Part shown: positions 36,139 to 44,845 of the stretch, piece after piece
Layout: every line of letters starts with the position of its first letter
How positions within the stretch are numbered: the stretch's first letter is position 1
Origin: Niveibacterium sp. 24ML
Lineage (GTDB): Bacteria > Pseudomonadota > Gammaproteobacteria > Burkholderiales > Rhodocyclaceae
Reading direction: 5' to 3'
NCBI RefSeq assembly: GCF_026586805.1
Contig: NZ_JAPFHA010000002.1
Coordinates: 62,001 to 126,000, forward strand
DNA length: 64,000 nucleotides
The notes under the pieces: generated by a model
Seen by the model: only the letters and a program-made list of their open reading frames with translations
Databases searched by the model: none
Told to the model about the DNA's origin: nothing
Program-made: the position numbers and the translations under genes

Positions 36139-37430
36139 CGCGTACCGCAGCGGCCCTTGCGCCGCCGGGCTTGCTGCGGATTGGTGATTTGCTTGCCTAT
36201 GGTGCGCTGGCCGTACCGCTCGCGTTTGCGGCACTGCCGCTGTATGTGCACGTGCCCAAGCTGTACGTCGACACGGTGGGCCTCTCGCTCAGCCTGGTCG
36301 GTGCGGTGCTGTTGGCCGCGCGCCTGGGGGATGCGGTGGCCGACCCGCTTTTCGGCTTGTGGAGCGATCGCCTGCAACGGCGCCGCGGCCTTACGCTGAT
36401 TGCGCTACCGCTGCTGGTGCTGGGCATGTTCGGCTTGCTGCGCCCGCCTGAAGGCGCTGGCGTTGCCTGGCTGGCGGCGATGCTGGTGCTCGCCTACACC
36501 GGCTATTCCTTGTCGAGCGTGAACTACTACGCCTGGGGCGCAGAGGCGGGGGCAAGCTCGGCGGGCCGTACCGGGCTGACCGCTGCGCGCGAAGGCTGTG
36601 CCCTGCTCGGCGTGGTGCTCGCATCGGCTTTGCCGGAGCTGCTGGCGCCCACCCAGGCGCAAGGGCTTGAGCGCATGCTCTGGATCTTTGTGCCGCTGGT
36701 GCTGGTGAGCGCGTGGCTCGCAGCACGCTATGCGCCTGCGCCGCGGCCGCTCAGGCCGGTGCGGTCCGGCGCCAGCATGTTCCAGCAGGGCTTGATCCCT
36801 TTGCGCGACCGGCCGGTGCTCGCACTGCTCGCGGTTTACGCCCTCAACGGAATTGCTGCGGCGATTCCGGCGACCATCTTTCTGTTCTTCGTGGCCGATG
36901 TGCTAGACCGCGAGCGCTTGTCCGGCCTCTTCCTCGCCGCTTACTTCGTCAGTGGAGCGGCCGCCTTGCCGCTATGGGTGAAGCTGGCCGGGCGCACGGG
37001 CAAGGTGCGCGCCTGGCTGCTTTCGATGTGCGTGGCCGGACTGGCGTTTGGCTGGGCGGTGAGCTTGGGGGAGGGCGACGTCGCGGCCTTTTTTGCGATC
37101 TGCGTGCTGTCGGGCATCGCGTTGGGGGCCGACATCACCTTTCCGCCCGCCCTGCTGGCCGATGCGCTGGCGCAACCGTCGCGCGCTTCGGCCGGCGGCG
37201 TCTACTTCGGCTGGTGGAACCTTGTCACCAAGCTCAACCTTGCGCTTGCTGCAGGCATCGCCTTGCCCTTGCTTGATCTGCTCGGCTACCAGCCCGGCGT
37301 GCGAGATGCCGCGGCGCTGAGCGCACTGGCAATCGTCTACGCGATCGCACCAATCATCCTCAAAGCCTTTGCTGCACTGCTGCTGTGGCGCGTGCAGGCC
37401 CGAATCGAAACAGACGGAGTCTCACGATGA
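36135..37430 (+). CDS. MFS transporter, glycoside-pentoside-hexuronide-like
   Basis: A 431-residue protein with about twelve membrane segments. Features of the MFS_2 group are visible: AARLGDAVADPLFGLWSDR in the loop 2-3 region near residue 65 and the later ALGADITFPPALLADA-like stretch (here GIALGADITFPPALLADAL). MFS_2 members include sugar symporters and lysophospholipid flippases such as LplT relatives and MFSD2A. In this operon a lipid substrate is an attractive guess. It overlaps both neighbours by four bases. Confidence 0.83.
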   Translation: MTRTAAALAPPGLLRIGDLLAYGALAVPLAFAALPLYVHVPKLYVDTVGLSLSLVGAVLLAARLGDAVADPLFGLWSDRLQRRRGLTLIALPLLVLGMFGLLRPPEGAGVAWLAAMLVLAYTGYSLSSVNYYAWGAEAGASSAGRTGLTAAREGCALLGVVLASALPELLAPTQAQGLERMLWIFVPLVLVSAWLAARYAPAPRPLRPVRSGASMFQQGLIPLRDRPVLALLAVYALNGIAAAIPATIFLFFVADVLDRERLSGLFLAAYFVSGAAALPLWVKLAGRTGKVRAWLLSMCVAGLAFGWAVSLGEGDVAAFFAICVLSGIALGADITFPPALLADALAQPSRASAGGVYFGWWNLVTKLNLALAAGIALPLLDLLGYQPGVRDAAALSALAIVYAIAPIILKAFAALLLWRVQARIETDGVSR

Positions 37431-37951
37431 AACGCTTGTTGATTGTCCTGATGACGGTCTTCTTCCTTGCAGGCTGCGCGAGCGTCGATGTGGCGGACTA
37501 CCGCAACGAGAAGCCGGTGCTCGATCTGCAGACTTACTTCAACGGTACGGTGGATGCGTGGGGCGTGTTCCAGGACCGCTCCGGCAAGGTCGTCAAACGC
37601 TTTCATGTGGTGATCGAGTCGAGCTGGCAAGGCAAGGTCGGTACGCTCGATGAGCGTTTCGTGTATTCCGACGGCACGACGCAACGCCGTGTCTGGACGG
37701 TGACAAAGCACGACAGCGGCCGATACACTGGCCGTGCCGACGACGTTGTGGGCGAAGCGCAGGGCGAGGCGCAGGGCAACGCCCTGCGCTGGCGCTACAC
37801 GCTGGCCTTGCCGGTGGATGGAACGGTGTACAACGTCGAGTTCGACGACTGGATGTTCCTGATGGATGACAAGACGATGCTGAACCGTTCGTTCATGAGC
37901 AAGTTCGGCGTCGAGCTCGGGCAGGTCACGCTGAGCTTCCGAAAGCGCTGA
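37427..37951 (+). CDS. DUF3833 family lipoprotein
   Basis: A 174-residue lipoprotein: the signal peptide MKRLLIVLMTVFFLAGC ends in a lipobox with the acylated cysteine at residue 17. The mature domain has the DUF3833 pattern LDLQTYFNGTVDAWGVFQDRSGKVVKRF and the terminal DWMFLMDDKTMLNRS. It is predicted to be periplasmic and anchored by lipid. The family is almost confined to this type of operon and has no known biochemical role. It is fused to the flow of the operon by ATGA overlap upstream and 5 bp to the SDR downstream. Confidence 0.87.
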   Translation: MKRLLIVLMTVFFLAGCASVDVADYRNEKPVLDLQTYFNGTVDAWGVFQDRSGKVVKRFHVVIESSWQGKVGTLDERFVYSDGTTQRRVWTVTKHDSGRYTGRADDVVGEAQGEAQGNALRWRYTLALPVDGTVYNVEFDDWMFLMDDKTMLNRSFMSKFGVELGQVTLSFRKR

Positions 37952-37956
37952 CAGAT

Positions 37957-38730
37957 ATGGCGATGAACGAACCGATTCGGGACTGGCGCGGCAAGCGCGT
38001 CTGGATAGTGGGCGCGTCCACCGGCATTGGCGCCGCCTTGGCGGAGGACTTGGCTGCGCGCGGCGCGCACCTGGCGCTCTCGGCGCGCCGCGTCGAACGT
38101 CTGCAAGCCTTTGTGGATCGACTCCCTGGCAGCGTCGCGATCCCGCTCGACGTGGCCGAGCACCAGACCCTGATGCCAGCCTTGCTCCAGCTGCTGGATC
38201 TGTGGGGCGGCATCGATGTGGTGATCTTCAATGCTGGGACCTATGCGCCGATGCGGGCGTGGGATCTGACGGTGGAAGGCGCGCGGACCACCTTCGAGAT
38301 CAATCTGATGGGCGTCATCAATGGCGTTGCCGCCGTGCTGCCGCAGTTCCTGCAGCAAGGCGAGGGCGCCATCGTCATCGTCGGCAGCGTGGCGGGCTAT
38401 CGTGGCTTGCCAAAGGCGCTCGCTTATGGGGCCTCGAAAGCGGCAGTGATCAACTTCGCCGAGTCGCTGTACATGGACCTTGCCCCGCGCGGCGTGAGTG
38501 TGTTTCTGGTGAACCCGGGCTTCGTCGAAACCCCGCTGACCGCCAAGAACAAATTCCGCATGCCTGCGCTGATCAGCGCGGCCGAAGCTTCACGCCAGAT
38601 CCTGCAAGGCATGGCGCGCGGACGCTTCGAGATCCACTTCCCGCGACGCTTCACCTTGATGCTCAAGGCCATGCGTTTCCTGCCCGAATGGATCTACCTG
38701 CGCGCGGTCCGCCGTGCAACCGGCACATGA
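37957..38730 (+). CDS. Short-chain dehydrogenase/reductase
   Basis: A 257-residue classical SDR. The NAD(P) motif is VWIVGASTGIGAALAEDLA near residue 15, with NAG at about 91, the catalytic serine in IVIVGSVAGYRG and the YGASKAA motif Y152-x3-K156 (approximate numbering). Start choice between 37957 and 37963 is open. SDRs in these operons are believed to act on fatty acyl or polyketide-like carbonyls, but the substrate is unknown. It ends with an ATGA overlap into the NTF2-like gene. Confidence 0.87.
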   Translation: MAMNEPIRDWRGKRVWIVGASTGIGAALAEDLAARGAHLALSARRVERLQAFVDRLPGSVAIPLDVAEHQTLMPALLQLLDLWGGIDVVIFNAGTYAPMRAWDLTVEGARTTFEINLMGVINGVAAVLPQFLQQGEGAIVIVGSVAGYRGLPKALAYGASKAAVINFAESLYMDLAPRGVSVFLVNPGFVETPLTAKNKFRMPALISAAEASRQILQGMARGRFEIHFPRRFTLMLKAMRFLPEWIYLRAVRRATGT

Positions 38731-39164
38731 ACACCGGTGCAGCGCTGGCAGAGCTGGTGATTGCCTACGAGGGCTTGAGCGCGCAGAACACGGCTGCGCT
38801 GGCGGCCCGCTATGCGCCCGAAGCTCGCTTCAAGGATCCATTCAACGAGGTGCAGGGGCGCGCGGCGATCGAGCGGATCTTCATCCACATGTTCGAGCAG
38901 GTCGATGCGCCCCGGTTTTGCGTGACCGGTCAGTTCCCCGGCGACGGGGCGGCGATGCTGACCTGGGAATTCCACTTACGCTTTCGCGGTGAAGCGCAGG
39001 CGCGAGTGATTCGCGGCGCCAGTCACCTGCGCTTCGATGCGCAAGGCCTGGTGACCGATCACCGCGATTACTGGGATGCCGCTGAAGAGTTGTACGCCCA
39101 GATTCCGCTGCTGGGCGCGCTGATGCGTTGGCTGCGGCGCCGCCTCGCGACGCCGCAGCACTGA
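38727..39164 (+). CDS. Nuclear transport factor 2 / SnoaL-like protein
   Basis: A 145-residue cone-fold protein. The core YEGLSAQNTAALAARYAPEARFKDPFNEVQG and VTDHRDYWDAAEELY fit the SnoaL/NTF2 superfamily, in which a pocket binds hydrophobic ligands or catalyses isomerisation. There is no signal peptide. It is the ninth and last gene of the photoreceptor-linked operon; the convergent channel gene stops 5 bp further on. Confidence 0.8.
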   Translation: MNTGAALAELVIAYEGLSAQNTAALAARYAPEARFKDPFNEVQGRAAIERIFIHMFEQVDAPRFCVTGQFPGDGAAMLTWEFHLRFRGEAQARVIRGASHLRFDAQGLVTDHRDYWDAAEELYAQIPLLGALMRWLRRRLATPQH

Positions 39165-39168
39165 TCGA

Positions 39169-40002
39169 TCAGTTGCTACCCGCCACTTTCGGCGTCTTGC
39201 GCGGCGGCAACTCGCGCGCCGCTTCGGCAGCTTCTGCCATGTCCATCTGTTCTGGGCTCAGGTAGCGGTAGGCCAGACCAACGAAGACCGCGCCGCCGAT
39301 CACATTCCCCAGGGTGCTGAACACCAGATTGAACAAGGCTTCCTGGATGGTGAGCCCACCGTGGCTCATGATGGCCATCGAGAAGGTGCCCATGTTGGCG
39401 ATCGAGTGCTCAAAGCCGAGGTAGAGAAAGATGAATACCACCAGGATCATCGCGATCATCTTGGTGAAGTCTTCCTTGACCTGAAGCGCGACCCACACCG
39501 CCAGGCACACGACCCAGTTCGCCAGGATGCCCTTGAAGAAGATCACTTGCGCGCTCTGGTGGACCTTATGCACCGCACCCTGGTTGAGCGCATGCTCGGG
39601 CGGCAGCGCATCGAGTACGCCCGCGCCGTAGAGCAGGCCCGTCAGGATGAGTGCGCCCACCAGATTGCCGAAGTAGCACACGATCCACAGTTCGATCATC
39701 TGCCCCCAGGACGTCTTGCCCTCGGCCGAAGACACCGCGAGGTACATGTTGTTGCTGGTGAAGAGTTCAGAGTTCGTGAACACGATGATCGACAGACCCA
39801 CGCCGAAAAACAGGCTTGCCAGCACCTTGCCGAAAGGCGAATCGTGCAGGTTGTTCAGCAGCGACCAATACACCAGCACGACGATCGACAGGTACATGCC
39901 GGCGAGCACAGCCCGCATGATGTACCGCCCCGGATCTTCTTCCAGTAGCGAGATTTTGCGCAGGCCACTTGCGGCCGACTTTTCAACGATTGGACGTTCC
40001 AT
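39169..40002 (-). CDS. Formate/nitrite transporter (FNT) family channel
   Basis: A 277-residue protein; ATG 40002 has AGGAA upstream. It has six membrane segments and the FNT motifs NSELFTSNNMYLAV near residue 85, NWVVCLAVWVALQ near 170 and GFEHSIANMGTFSMA near 210, where the histidine gates anion transport. FocA carries formate and NirC nitrite; residues visible here do not separate them, though the fermentative neighbours favour formate. It is divergent from an OFA transporter and shares a 204-bp control region with an FNR-like box. Confidence 0.87.
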   Translation of the reverse strand: MERPIVEKSAASGLRKISLLEEDPGRYIMRAVLAGMYLSIVVLVYWSLLNNLHDSPFGKVLASLFFGVGLSIIVFTNSELFTSNNMYLAVSSAEGKTSWGQMIELWIVCYFGNLVGALILTGLLYGAGVLDALPPEHALNQGAVHKVHQSAQVIFFKGILANWVVCLAVWVALQVKEDFTKMIAMILVVFIFLYLGFEHSIANMGTFSMAIMSHGGLTIQEALFNLVFSTLGNVIGGAVFVGLAYRYLSPEQMDMAEAAEAARELPPRKTPKVAGSN

Positions 40003-40113
40003 TGCGGGAGTTCCTGTTTTTCTTGGGGAGGGGCCGCTGTGCGGCTTGTGAGCACAAGTTTCCGCGCACTGTAAGTGACTGACTTTGCAGCATTTGCGCT
40101 TCTGTGGCTCTGT

Positions 40114-40127
40114 TTGATGTGCGTCAG
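40114..40127. promoter_or_regulatory. FNR/ANR-type box between the formate channel and OFA genes
   Basis: TTGAT-GTGC-GTCAG: the left half matches the FNR consensus in 5 of 5 positions and the right half in 3 of 5. Its centre lies 41.5 bp before the start point predicted from the -10 at 40150, the class II activation distance. It may also serve the divergent channel gene. Confidence 0.55.
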
Positions 40128-40149
40128 TTTGGCGGGCCGGTAGTAAAAC

Positions 40150-40155
40150 TACATT
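40150..40155 (+). promoter_or_regulatory. -10 box of the OFA transporter gene
   Basis: TACATT, with a start predicted near 40162. There is no -35 box, as expected when an FNR dimer occupies -41.5. Confidence 0.45.
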
Positions 40156-40206
40156 TATCGAGCCATAAGCAATCACATTTTCTTACAAGCCCTTGAGGAG
40201 ACATTC

Positions 40207-41481
40207 GTGAAGAATCGCTGGCTCATCGCCGCATCCGCAGTAGGCGTCCACATATCCATCGGTTCGGTTTATGCGTGGAGCGTGTTCAAGAAACCGCTCG
40301 CGCCGCTGATGGAAGCCACCCCCGGGTTCCAGACGCTCAAAGAGATCGTGCCCGATCCGATCGGTCTCGCATTTGGCCTCGCCATTCTCTTCCTTGGGCT
40401 GTCCGCTGCCGTGCTTGGGCGTTTTGTCGAGCGCAATGGCCCGCGCATCTCTGGCATGGTGTCGGCCTGCTTCTGGGCCGCCGGCCTGGCCATCTCCGGC
40501 CTCGGTGCGCTGCATGACAACCTCTGGCTCTTGCTACTCGGCTACGGCGTGGTCGGCGGAATCGGTTTGGGGGTGGGTTACATCACGCCGGTATCGACCT
40601 TGGTCAAATGGTTCCCCGACCGCCGTGGTCTGGCAACCGGTATGGCCATCATGGGCTTCGGCTTCGGTTCGCTGGTTGGTGCGCCGGTGTTTGCCAAGCT
40701 GATCGCCATGTTCGGCGTGCCGCAAACGTTCTTCATCATTGCCGCGGTTTACTTCTGCGTCATGATGGCTAGTGCGCAGTACCTTGCGGCCCCGCCCCAA
40801 GGCTGGAAGCCTGCCGGATTTGAAGACGCAATTGCCAAGGGGAAGGCCAAGGTCACCTTCGACCTGACGCAATCGACCGCAAACGAAGCCGCCAAGACCC
40901 TGCCGTTCTACGGGCTCTGGGCGATGATGTTCATCAACATCACCTGCGGTATCGGCATGATCTCGATTGCCTCGCCGATGTTCCAGGAGTTGTTCGGCAT
41001 GGAAGCGGCGGCTGCGGCCGGCATTGTGGGTACGATGGCCTTGTTCAACGGCCTGGGGCGTATCGGTTGGTCCACCGTGTCCGATCTGCTGTCGCGCCCG
41101 GTTACCTTCATCATGTTCTTCTCGATCGAGTTCCTGGCCTACCTGTCCTTGTCCGGCATGCCTGAATTCGTGATCTTCCAGGGTCTGGTGTTCCTGGTCA
41201 TGACCACCTACGGCGGCGGCTTCGCTACCCTGCCCGCATACATCGGCGACTTGTTCGGCACCAAGCAACTGGGCGCGATTCACGGTTACGTGCTGACCGC
41301 GTGGTCGCTCGCCGGTATCGTCGGCCCGCAAATCGCCGGTATGGGCAAGAAGATCGGTTATCACAACGTGCTGCTGACCTTCGTTGCGATGTACGCCGTG
41401 GCGCTGGTCGTTTCGATCCTGATGCGCCTGTACGTTGTGCGTGCGATGGCGAGCAAGCAACAATCGACCGCAGCTGTCTGA
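40207..41481 (+). CDS. OFA-family MFS transporter (oxalate/formate antiporter-like)
   Basis: A 424-residue protein from GTG 40207 with an AGGAG ribosome site. It has twelve membrane segments, beginning AASAVGVHISIGSVYAWSVF, typical for the OFA family, and the loop GYITPVSTLVKWFPDRRGLATG near residue 125. Known OFA members exchange oxalate and formate or take up lactate or pyruvate. A putative FNR site suggests use under low oxygen, for export or exchange of fermentation acids. It ends in a strong terminator. Confidence 0.87.
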   Translation: MKNRWLIAASAVGVHISIGSVYAWSVFKKPLAPLMEATPGFQTLKEIVPDPIGLAFGLAILFLGLSAAVLGRFVERNGPRISGMVSACFWAAGLAISGLGALHDNLWLLLLGYGVVGGIGLGVGYITPVSTLVKWFPDRRGLATGMAIMGFGFGSLVGAPVFAKLIAMFGVPQTFFIIAAVYFCVMMASAQYLAAPPQGWKPAGFEDAIAKGKAKVTFDLTQSTANEAAKTLPFYGLWAMMFINITCGIGMISIASPMFQELFGMEAAAAAGIVGTMALFNGLGRIGWSTVSDLLSRPVTFIMFFSIEFLAYLSLSGMPEFVIFQGLVFLVMTTYGGGFATLPAYIGDLFGTKQLGAIHGYVLTAWSLAGIVGPQIAGMGKKIGYHNVLLTFVAMYAVALVVSILMRLYVVRAMASKQQSTAAV

Positions 41482-41504
41482 GACTCAGAAGTCCGGTTGT
41501 AAGC

Positions 41505-41529
41505 AAGGGCACCTTCGGGTGCCCTTTTT
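41505..41529 (+). terminator. Terminator after the OFA transporter
   Basis: AAGGGCACC / GGTGCCCTT stem with TTCG loop, then TTTTTG. Confidence 0.88.
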
Positions 41530-41993
41530 GTTTTGGCTGCGTTGTCCGCCAAAATCCCACTGGGTCGAACCTGCTGCACCGCAGATTGTGAGTCGCTTCG
41601 CCGAGACCGGGCGCTGGGTTTTGCCCACGCTTGCTGCGGCTGTGACGCACTGGGATGGTCCTGCCGTGCGGATTCGCGGGAGATGCGCGTGAACTTAGTG
41701 GTCCTCAGGCTTTGGGGGGGTGGGGTGTGCTTCACCGCGTCTGAGCGCGCGGCATTTGCACGCTTAGGGATGGCCTGAGTCATGCGGACTGGCTGACGAA
41801 GCCCCGCTCGTCGGTGCAAGGAGGTTTCGATGTGCGCTGCCGGTTCGGGCGGTGAATGCCGGTTTGCACCGCAGAGCGGGCGCGCTGAGCATGCGGCGGC
41901 GTCGTAGTCGCAGGTCCGGTCGGGCGGGGCGCGCAGGCGAAAGGCGCTCGGCGCAGGCGTTACGCCGCAAGGTGCGTGCAGGCAGCAGCAAAC
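41530..41993. other. Gene-poor interval between two terminators
   Basis: 464 bp bounded by the OFA and adhE terminators. No conserved protein or RNA was recognised on either strand. It holds a G-rich run near 41712-41727 and a 25-codon frame with a strong ribosome site (listed separately). Several longer frames here look like chance openings in GC-rich DNA. It may be a decayed gene. Confidence 0.5.
41830..41907 (+). CDS. Possible 25-residue peptide
   Basis: ATG at 41830 stands 5 nt behind a full AAGGAGG ribosome site and opens 25 codons to TAG. The peptide begins MCAAGSGGECRF and is unlike any family I know. The ribosome site is the only positive evidence; chance is quite possible. Confidence 0.2.
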   Translation: MCAAGSGGECRFAPQSGRAEHAAAS

Positions 41994-42020
41994 AAAAACC
42001 CCGGCACTAGGCCGGGGTTT
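41994..42020 (-). terminator. Terminator after adhE
   Basis: Perfect 10-bp stem AAACCCCGGC / GCCGGGGTTT with a five-base loop, followed on the minus strand by TTTTTG. It is 25 bp after the adhE stop. Confidence 0.88.
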
Positions 42021-42044
42021 CCATTTACTGCTGGGGGGCTAAGG

Positions 42045-44714
42045 TCAGGCGACCTTCTTGCCGCCCTTCTTGGTGCTGGCCACCGGGGCGGCTTCCGGCT
42101 CGTCTTCGCGTTCGTACGCTTCGACGTAGGCGCGGCCGTAGTAGCTGTCGAGCAGGATCTGCTTGAGTTCGCTGATCAGCGGGTAGCGCGGGTTGGCGCC
42201 GGTACATTGATCGTCGAACGCATCTTCAGCCAGCTTGTCGACCTTGGCCAGGAAGTCAGCTTCGGACACGCCGGCAGCCTGGATCGATGCCGGGATGTTG
42301 AGGGTCTTCTTCAGGCCTTCAACCCATTCGACGAGCTTCTCAACGCGCTCGTGGTCGCGGCTGGCTTCGATGCCGAGGTGACGGGCGATCTGGGCGTAGC
42401 GTGCAACGCTCTTCGGACGGTCGTACTGCGAGAACGCAGCCTGCTTGGTCGGGATATCGACGGCGTTGTAGCGGATCACGTTCGAGATCAGCAGCGCGTT
42501 GGCCAAGCCGTGAGCGATGTGGAACTCGGCACCCAGCTTGTGCGCCATCGAGTGGCAGACACCCAGGAAGGCGTTTGCGAAGGCGATACCGGCGATGGTG
42601 GCGCCGTTATGGACTTGCTCGCGGGCCTTCGGATCCTTGGCGCCGTTCTCGTACGCGGAGGGCAGGTAGTCCTTCAGCAGCTTGAGCGCTTGCAGGGCCT
42701 GTGCATCCGAGTACTCGTTCGCCATGATCGAAACATAGGCTTCGAGCGCGTGGGTCACGGCGTCGATACCACCGAAGGCGGTCAGCGACTTGGGCATGTT
42801 CATGACCAGGTTCGCGTCGACGATCGCCATGCTCGGCGTCAGCTCGTAGTCGGCGATCGGGTACTTCACGCCGGTCACTTCGTCGGTCACGACAGCGAAC
42901 GGGGTGACTTCCGAACCGGTACCCGAGGTCGTCGGCACGGCAACCATCATCGCCTTGACGCCCAGCTTCGGGAACTTGTAGATGCGCTTGCGGATGTCCA
43001 TGAAGCGCAGCGCCAGGTCTTCGAACGCGACTTCCGGATGCTCGTACATCACCCACATGATCTTCGCGGCGTCCATCGGCGAGCCGCCGCCCAGCGCCAG
43101 GATCACGTCCGGCTGGAAGGCATTGGCCAGCGACAGGCACTTGCGCACGACGGCCAGCGTCGGGTCGGCAGCGACTTCGAAGAACACTTCGACTTCCATG
43201 CCCAGGCTCTTGAGCAGGCGAACCGGCTCATCGACGTAACCGTTTTCGAACAGGTAACGGTCGGTCACGATCAGGCAGCGCTTCTTGCCTTGCAGGTCGT
43301 CAAGGGCGAACGGCAGACAGCCGCGGCGGAAGTAGATCGACTTCGGAAGTTTGTGCCACAACATGTTCTCGGCTCGCTTCGCAACGGTTTTCTTGTTGAT
43401 CAAGTGCTGGGGACCGACGTTCTCGGAGATCGAGTTGCCGCCCCACGAACCGCAACCCAGCGTCAGCGAGGGTGCAAGCCGGAAGTTGTAGAGGTCACCG
43501 ATACCGCCTTGCGACGACGGGGTGTTGATCAGGATGCGGGCGGTCTTCATCTTGTCGCCGAAGTGGCGGATGCGATCCTGCTGCAGATCCTGGTCGGTGT
43601 AGAGGGCCGAGGTGTGGCCGATACCGCCCATGGTCACCAGCGCGACAGCCTTGTCGCAGGCGTCATAGAAGTCCTTGGCGCGGTACATGCCCAGACAGGG
43701 CGACAGCTTCTCGTGTGCAAACGCTTCAGCTTCGTTGATGTCGCTCACTTCACCGATCAGGACCTTGGTGAAGGGCGGCACGGTCACGCCAGCCATCTCA
43801 GCGATCTTGATGGCGGACTGGCCAACGATCGCGGCGTTCAGGTGGCCTTCGACGAGGATGACCTTGCGGACTGCCTCGGTTTCCTTCTTGCTCAGCATGT
43901 AGCCGCCGTGGTGGGCGAAACGCTCACGCACTGCGTCGTACACCTTGTCGACCACGATCACCGACTGCTCGGATGCACAGACGACGCCATTGTCGAAGGT
44001 CTTCGACATCAGGATCGAAGCGACAGCGCGCTTGATGTCGGCAGTTTCGTCGATCACGGCCGGGGTGTTACCTGCGCCCACGCCGATTGCCGGCTTGCCG
44101 GACGAGTAGGCTGCCTTCACCATGCCGGGGCCGCCGGTGGCGAGGATCAGGTTGATCTCGGGGTGACGCATCAGTGCGTTCGAGAGTTCAACCGACGGCT
44201 GGTCGATCCAGCCGATGATGTCTTTCGGGGCGCCGGCGGCAACGGCTGCATCGAGCACGAGCTTGGCGGCGTAGCAGGTTGCGTTCTTGGCGCGCGGGTG
44301 CGGTGAGAACACGATGCCGTTGCGGGTCTTCAGTGCGATCAGCGCCTTGAAGATGGCAGTTGAAGTCGGGTTCGTGGTCGGAACGATGCCGCAGATGATG
44401 CCGATCGGCTCAGCGATCGTCATGATGCCGAATTCCGGCTCTTCGTCCAGCACGCCGCAGGTCTTCTCGTCCTTGTACTTGTTGTAGATGTACTCGGAGG
44501 CGAAGTGGTTCTTGATGACCTTGTCTTCCAGGATACCCATGCGGGTTTCCTCGACGGCCATCTTTGCCAGCGGGATGCGCGCATCAGCGGCGGCAAGCGC
44601 GGCACTGCGGAAAATCAGGTCAACCTGCTCTTGCGAGAAACTGGCGAACTTCTGCTGAGCTGCCTTGACTCGAACCATAAGGGCGTCGAGTTCGGCCACA
44701 TTCGTGACAGTCAT
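42045..44714 (-). CDS. adhE: Bifunctional acetaldehyde-CoA / alcohol dehydrogenase
   Basis: An 889-residue fusion enzyme. Residues about 1-440 form a CoA-acylating aldehyde dehydrogenase with catalytic cysteine in NGVVCASEQS near residue 245 and NAD motif GVGAGNTPAV. Residues about 455-870 form an iron-dependent alcohol dehydrogenase with GGGSPMDAAK and metal-binding histidines in CHSMAHKLGAEFHIAHG. It reduces acetyl-CoA to ethanol, recycling two NADH, and polymerises into spirosomes in E. coli. The C-terminus has a lysine-rich tail (STKKGGKKVA). An FNR-like site lies upstream. Confidence 0.97.
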   Translation of the reverse strand: MTVTNVAELDALMVRVKAAQQKFASFSQEQVDLIFRSAALAAADARIPLAKMAVEETRMGILEDKVIKNHFASEYIYNKYKDEKTCGVLDEEPEFGIMTIAEPIGIICGIVPTTNPTSTAIFKALIALKTRNGIVFSPHPRAKNATCYAAKLVLDAAVAAGAPKDIIGWIDQPSVELSNALMRHPEINLILATGGPGMVKAAYSSGKPAIGVGAGNTPAVIDETADIKRAVASILMSKTFDNGVVCASEQSVIVVDKVYDAVRERFAHHGGYMLSKKETEAVRKVILVEGHLNAAIVGQSAIKIAEMAGVTVPPFTKVLIGEVSDINEAEAFAHEKLSPCLGMYRAKDFYDACDKAVALVTMGGIGHTSALYTDQDLQQDRIRHFGDKMKTARILINTPSSQGGIGDLYNFRLAPSLTLGCGSWGGNSISENVGPQHLINKKTVAKRAENMLWHKLPKSIYFRRGCLPFALDDLQGKKRCLIVTDRYLFENGYVDEPVRLLKSLGMEVEVFFEVAADPTLAVVRKCLSLANAFQPDVILALGGGSPMDAAKIMWVMYEHPEVAFEDLALRFMDIRKRIYKFPKLGVKAMMVAVPTTSGTGSEVTPFAVVTDEVTGVKYPIADYELTPSMAIVDANLVMNMPKSLTAFGGIDAVTHALEAYVSIMANEYSDAQALQALKLLKDYLPSAYENGAKDPKAREQVHNGATIAGIAFANAFLGVCHSMAHKLGAEFHIAHGLANALLISNVIRYNAVDIPTKQAAFSQYDRPKSVARYAQIARHLGIEASRDHERVEKLVEWVEGLKKTLNIPASIQAAGVSEADFLAKVDKLAEDAFDDQCTGANPRYPLISELKQILLDSYYGRAYVEAYEREDEPEAAPVASTKKGGKKVA

Positions 44715-44818
44715 AACAATGCTCCTGCATCAAGGGGAATCGGGCGCAGTGCCGAGGTTTTGCGATGACCCCGATACAGCGAGTCGGTCACATAGAACAG
44801 CCTGCGTATTTTCCAAGC

Positions 44819-44824
44819 AGTATA
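44819..44824 (-). promoter_or_regulatory. -10 box of adhE
   Basis: TATACT on the minus strand, predicted start near 44812. No -35 box; its place is taken by the FNR-like site. Confidence 0.55.
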
Positions 44825-44845
44825 AGGATTGCCGCGAAACTTCAT

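Noticed and set aside
41712-41727. G-rich run as a quadruplex or regulatory element
   Set aside because: Runs are not arranged as four regular tracts and there is no gene for it to control.
41976-44306. 776-codon open frame antisense to adhE
   Set aside because: AdhE is certain on the other strand; this frame's composition (rich in H, R, V, D) is typical of antisense shadow.
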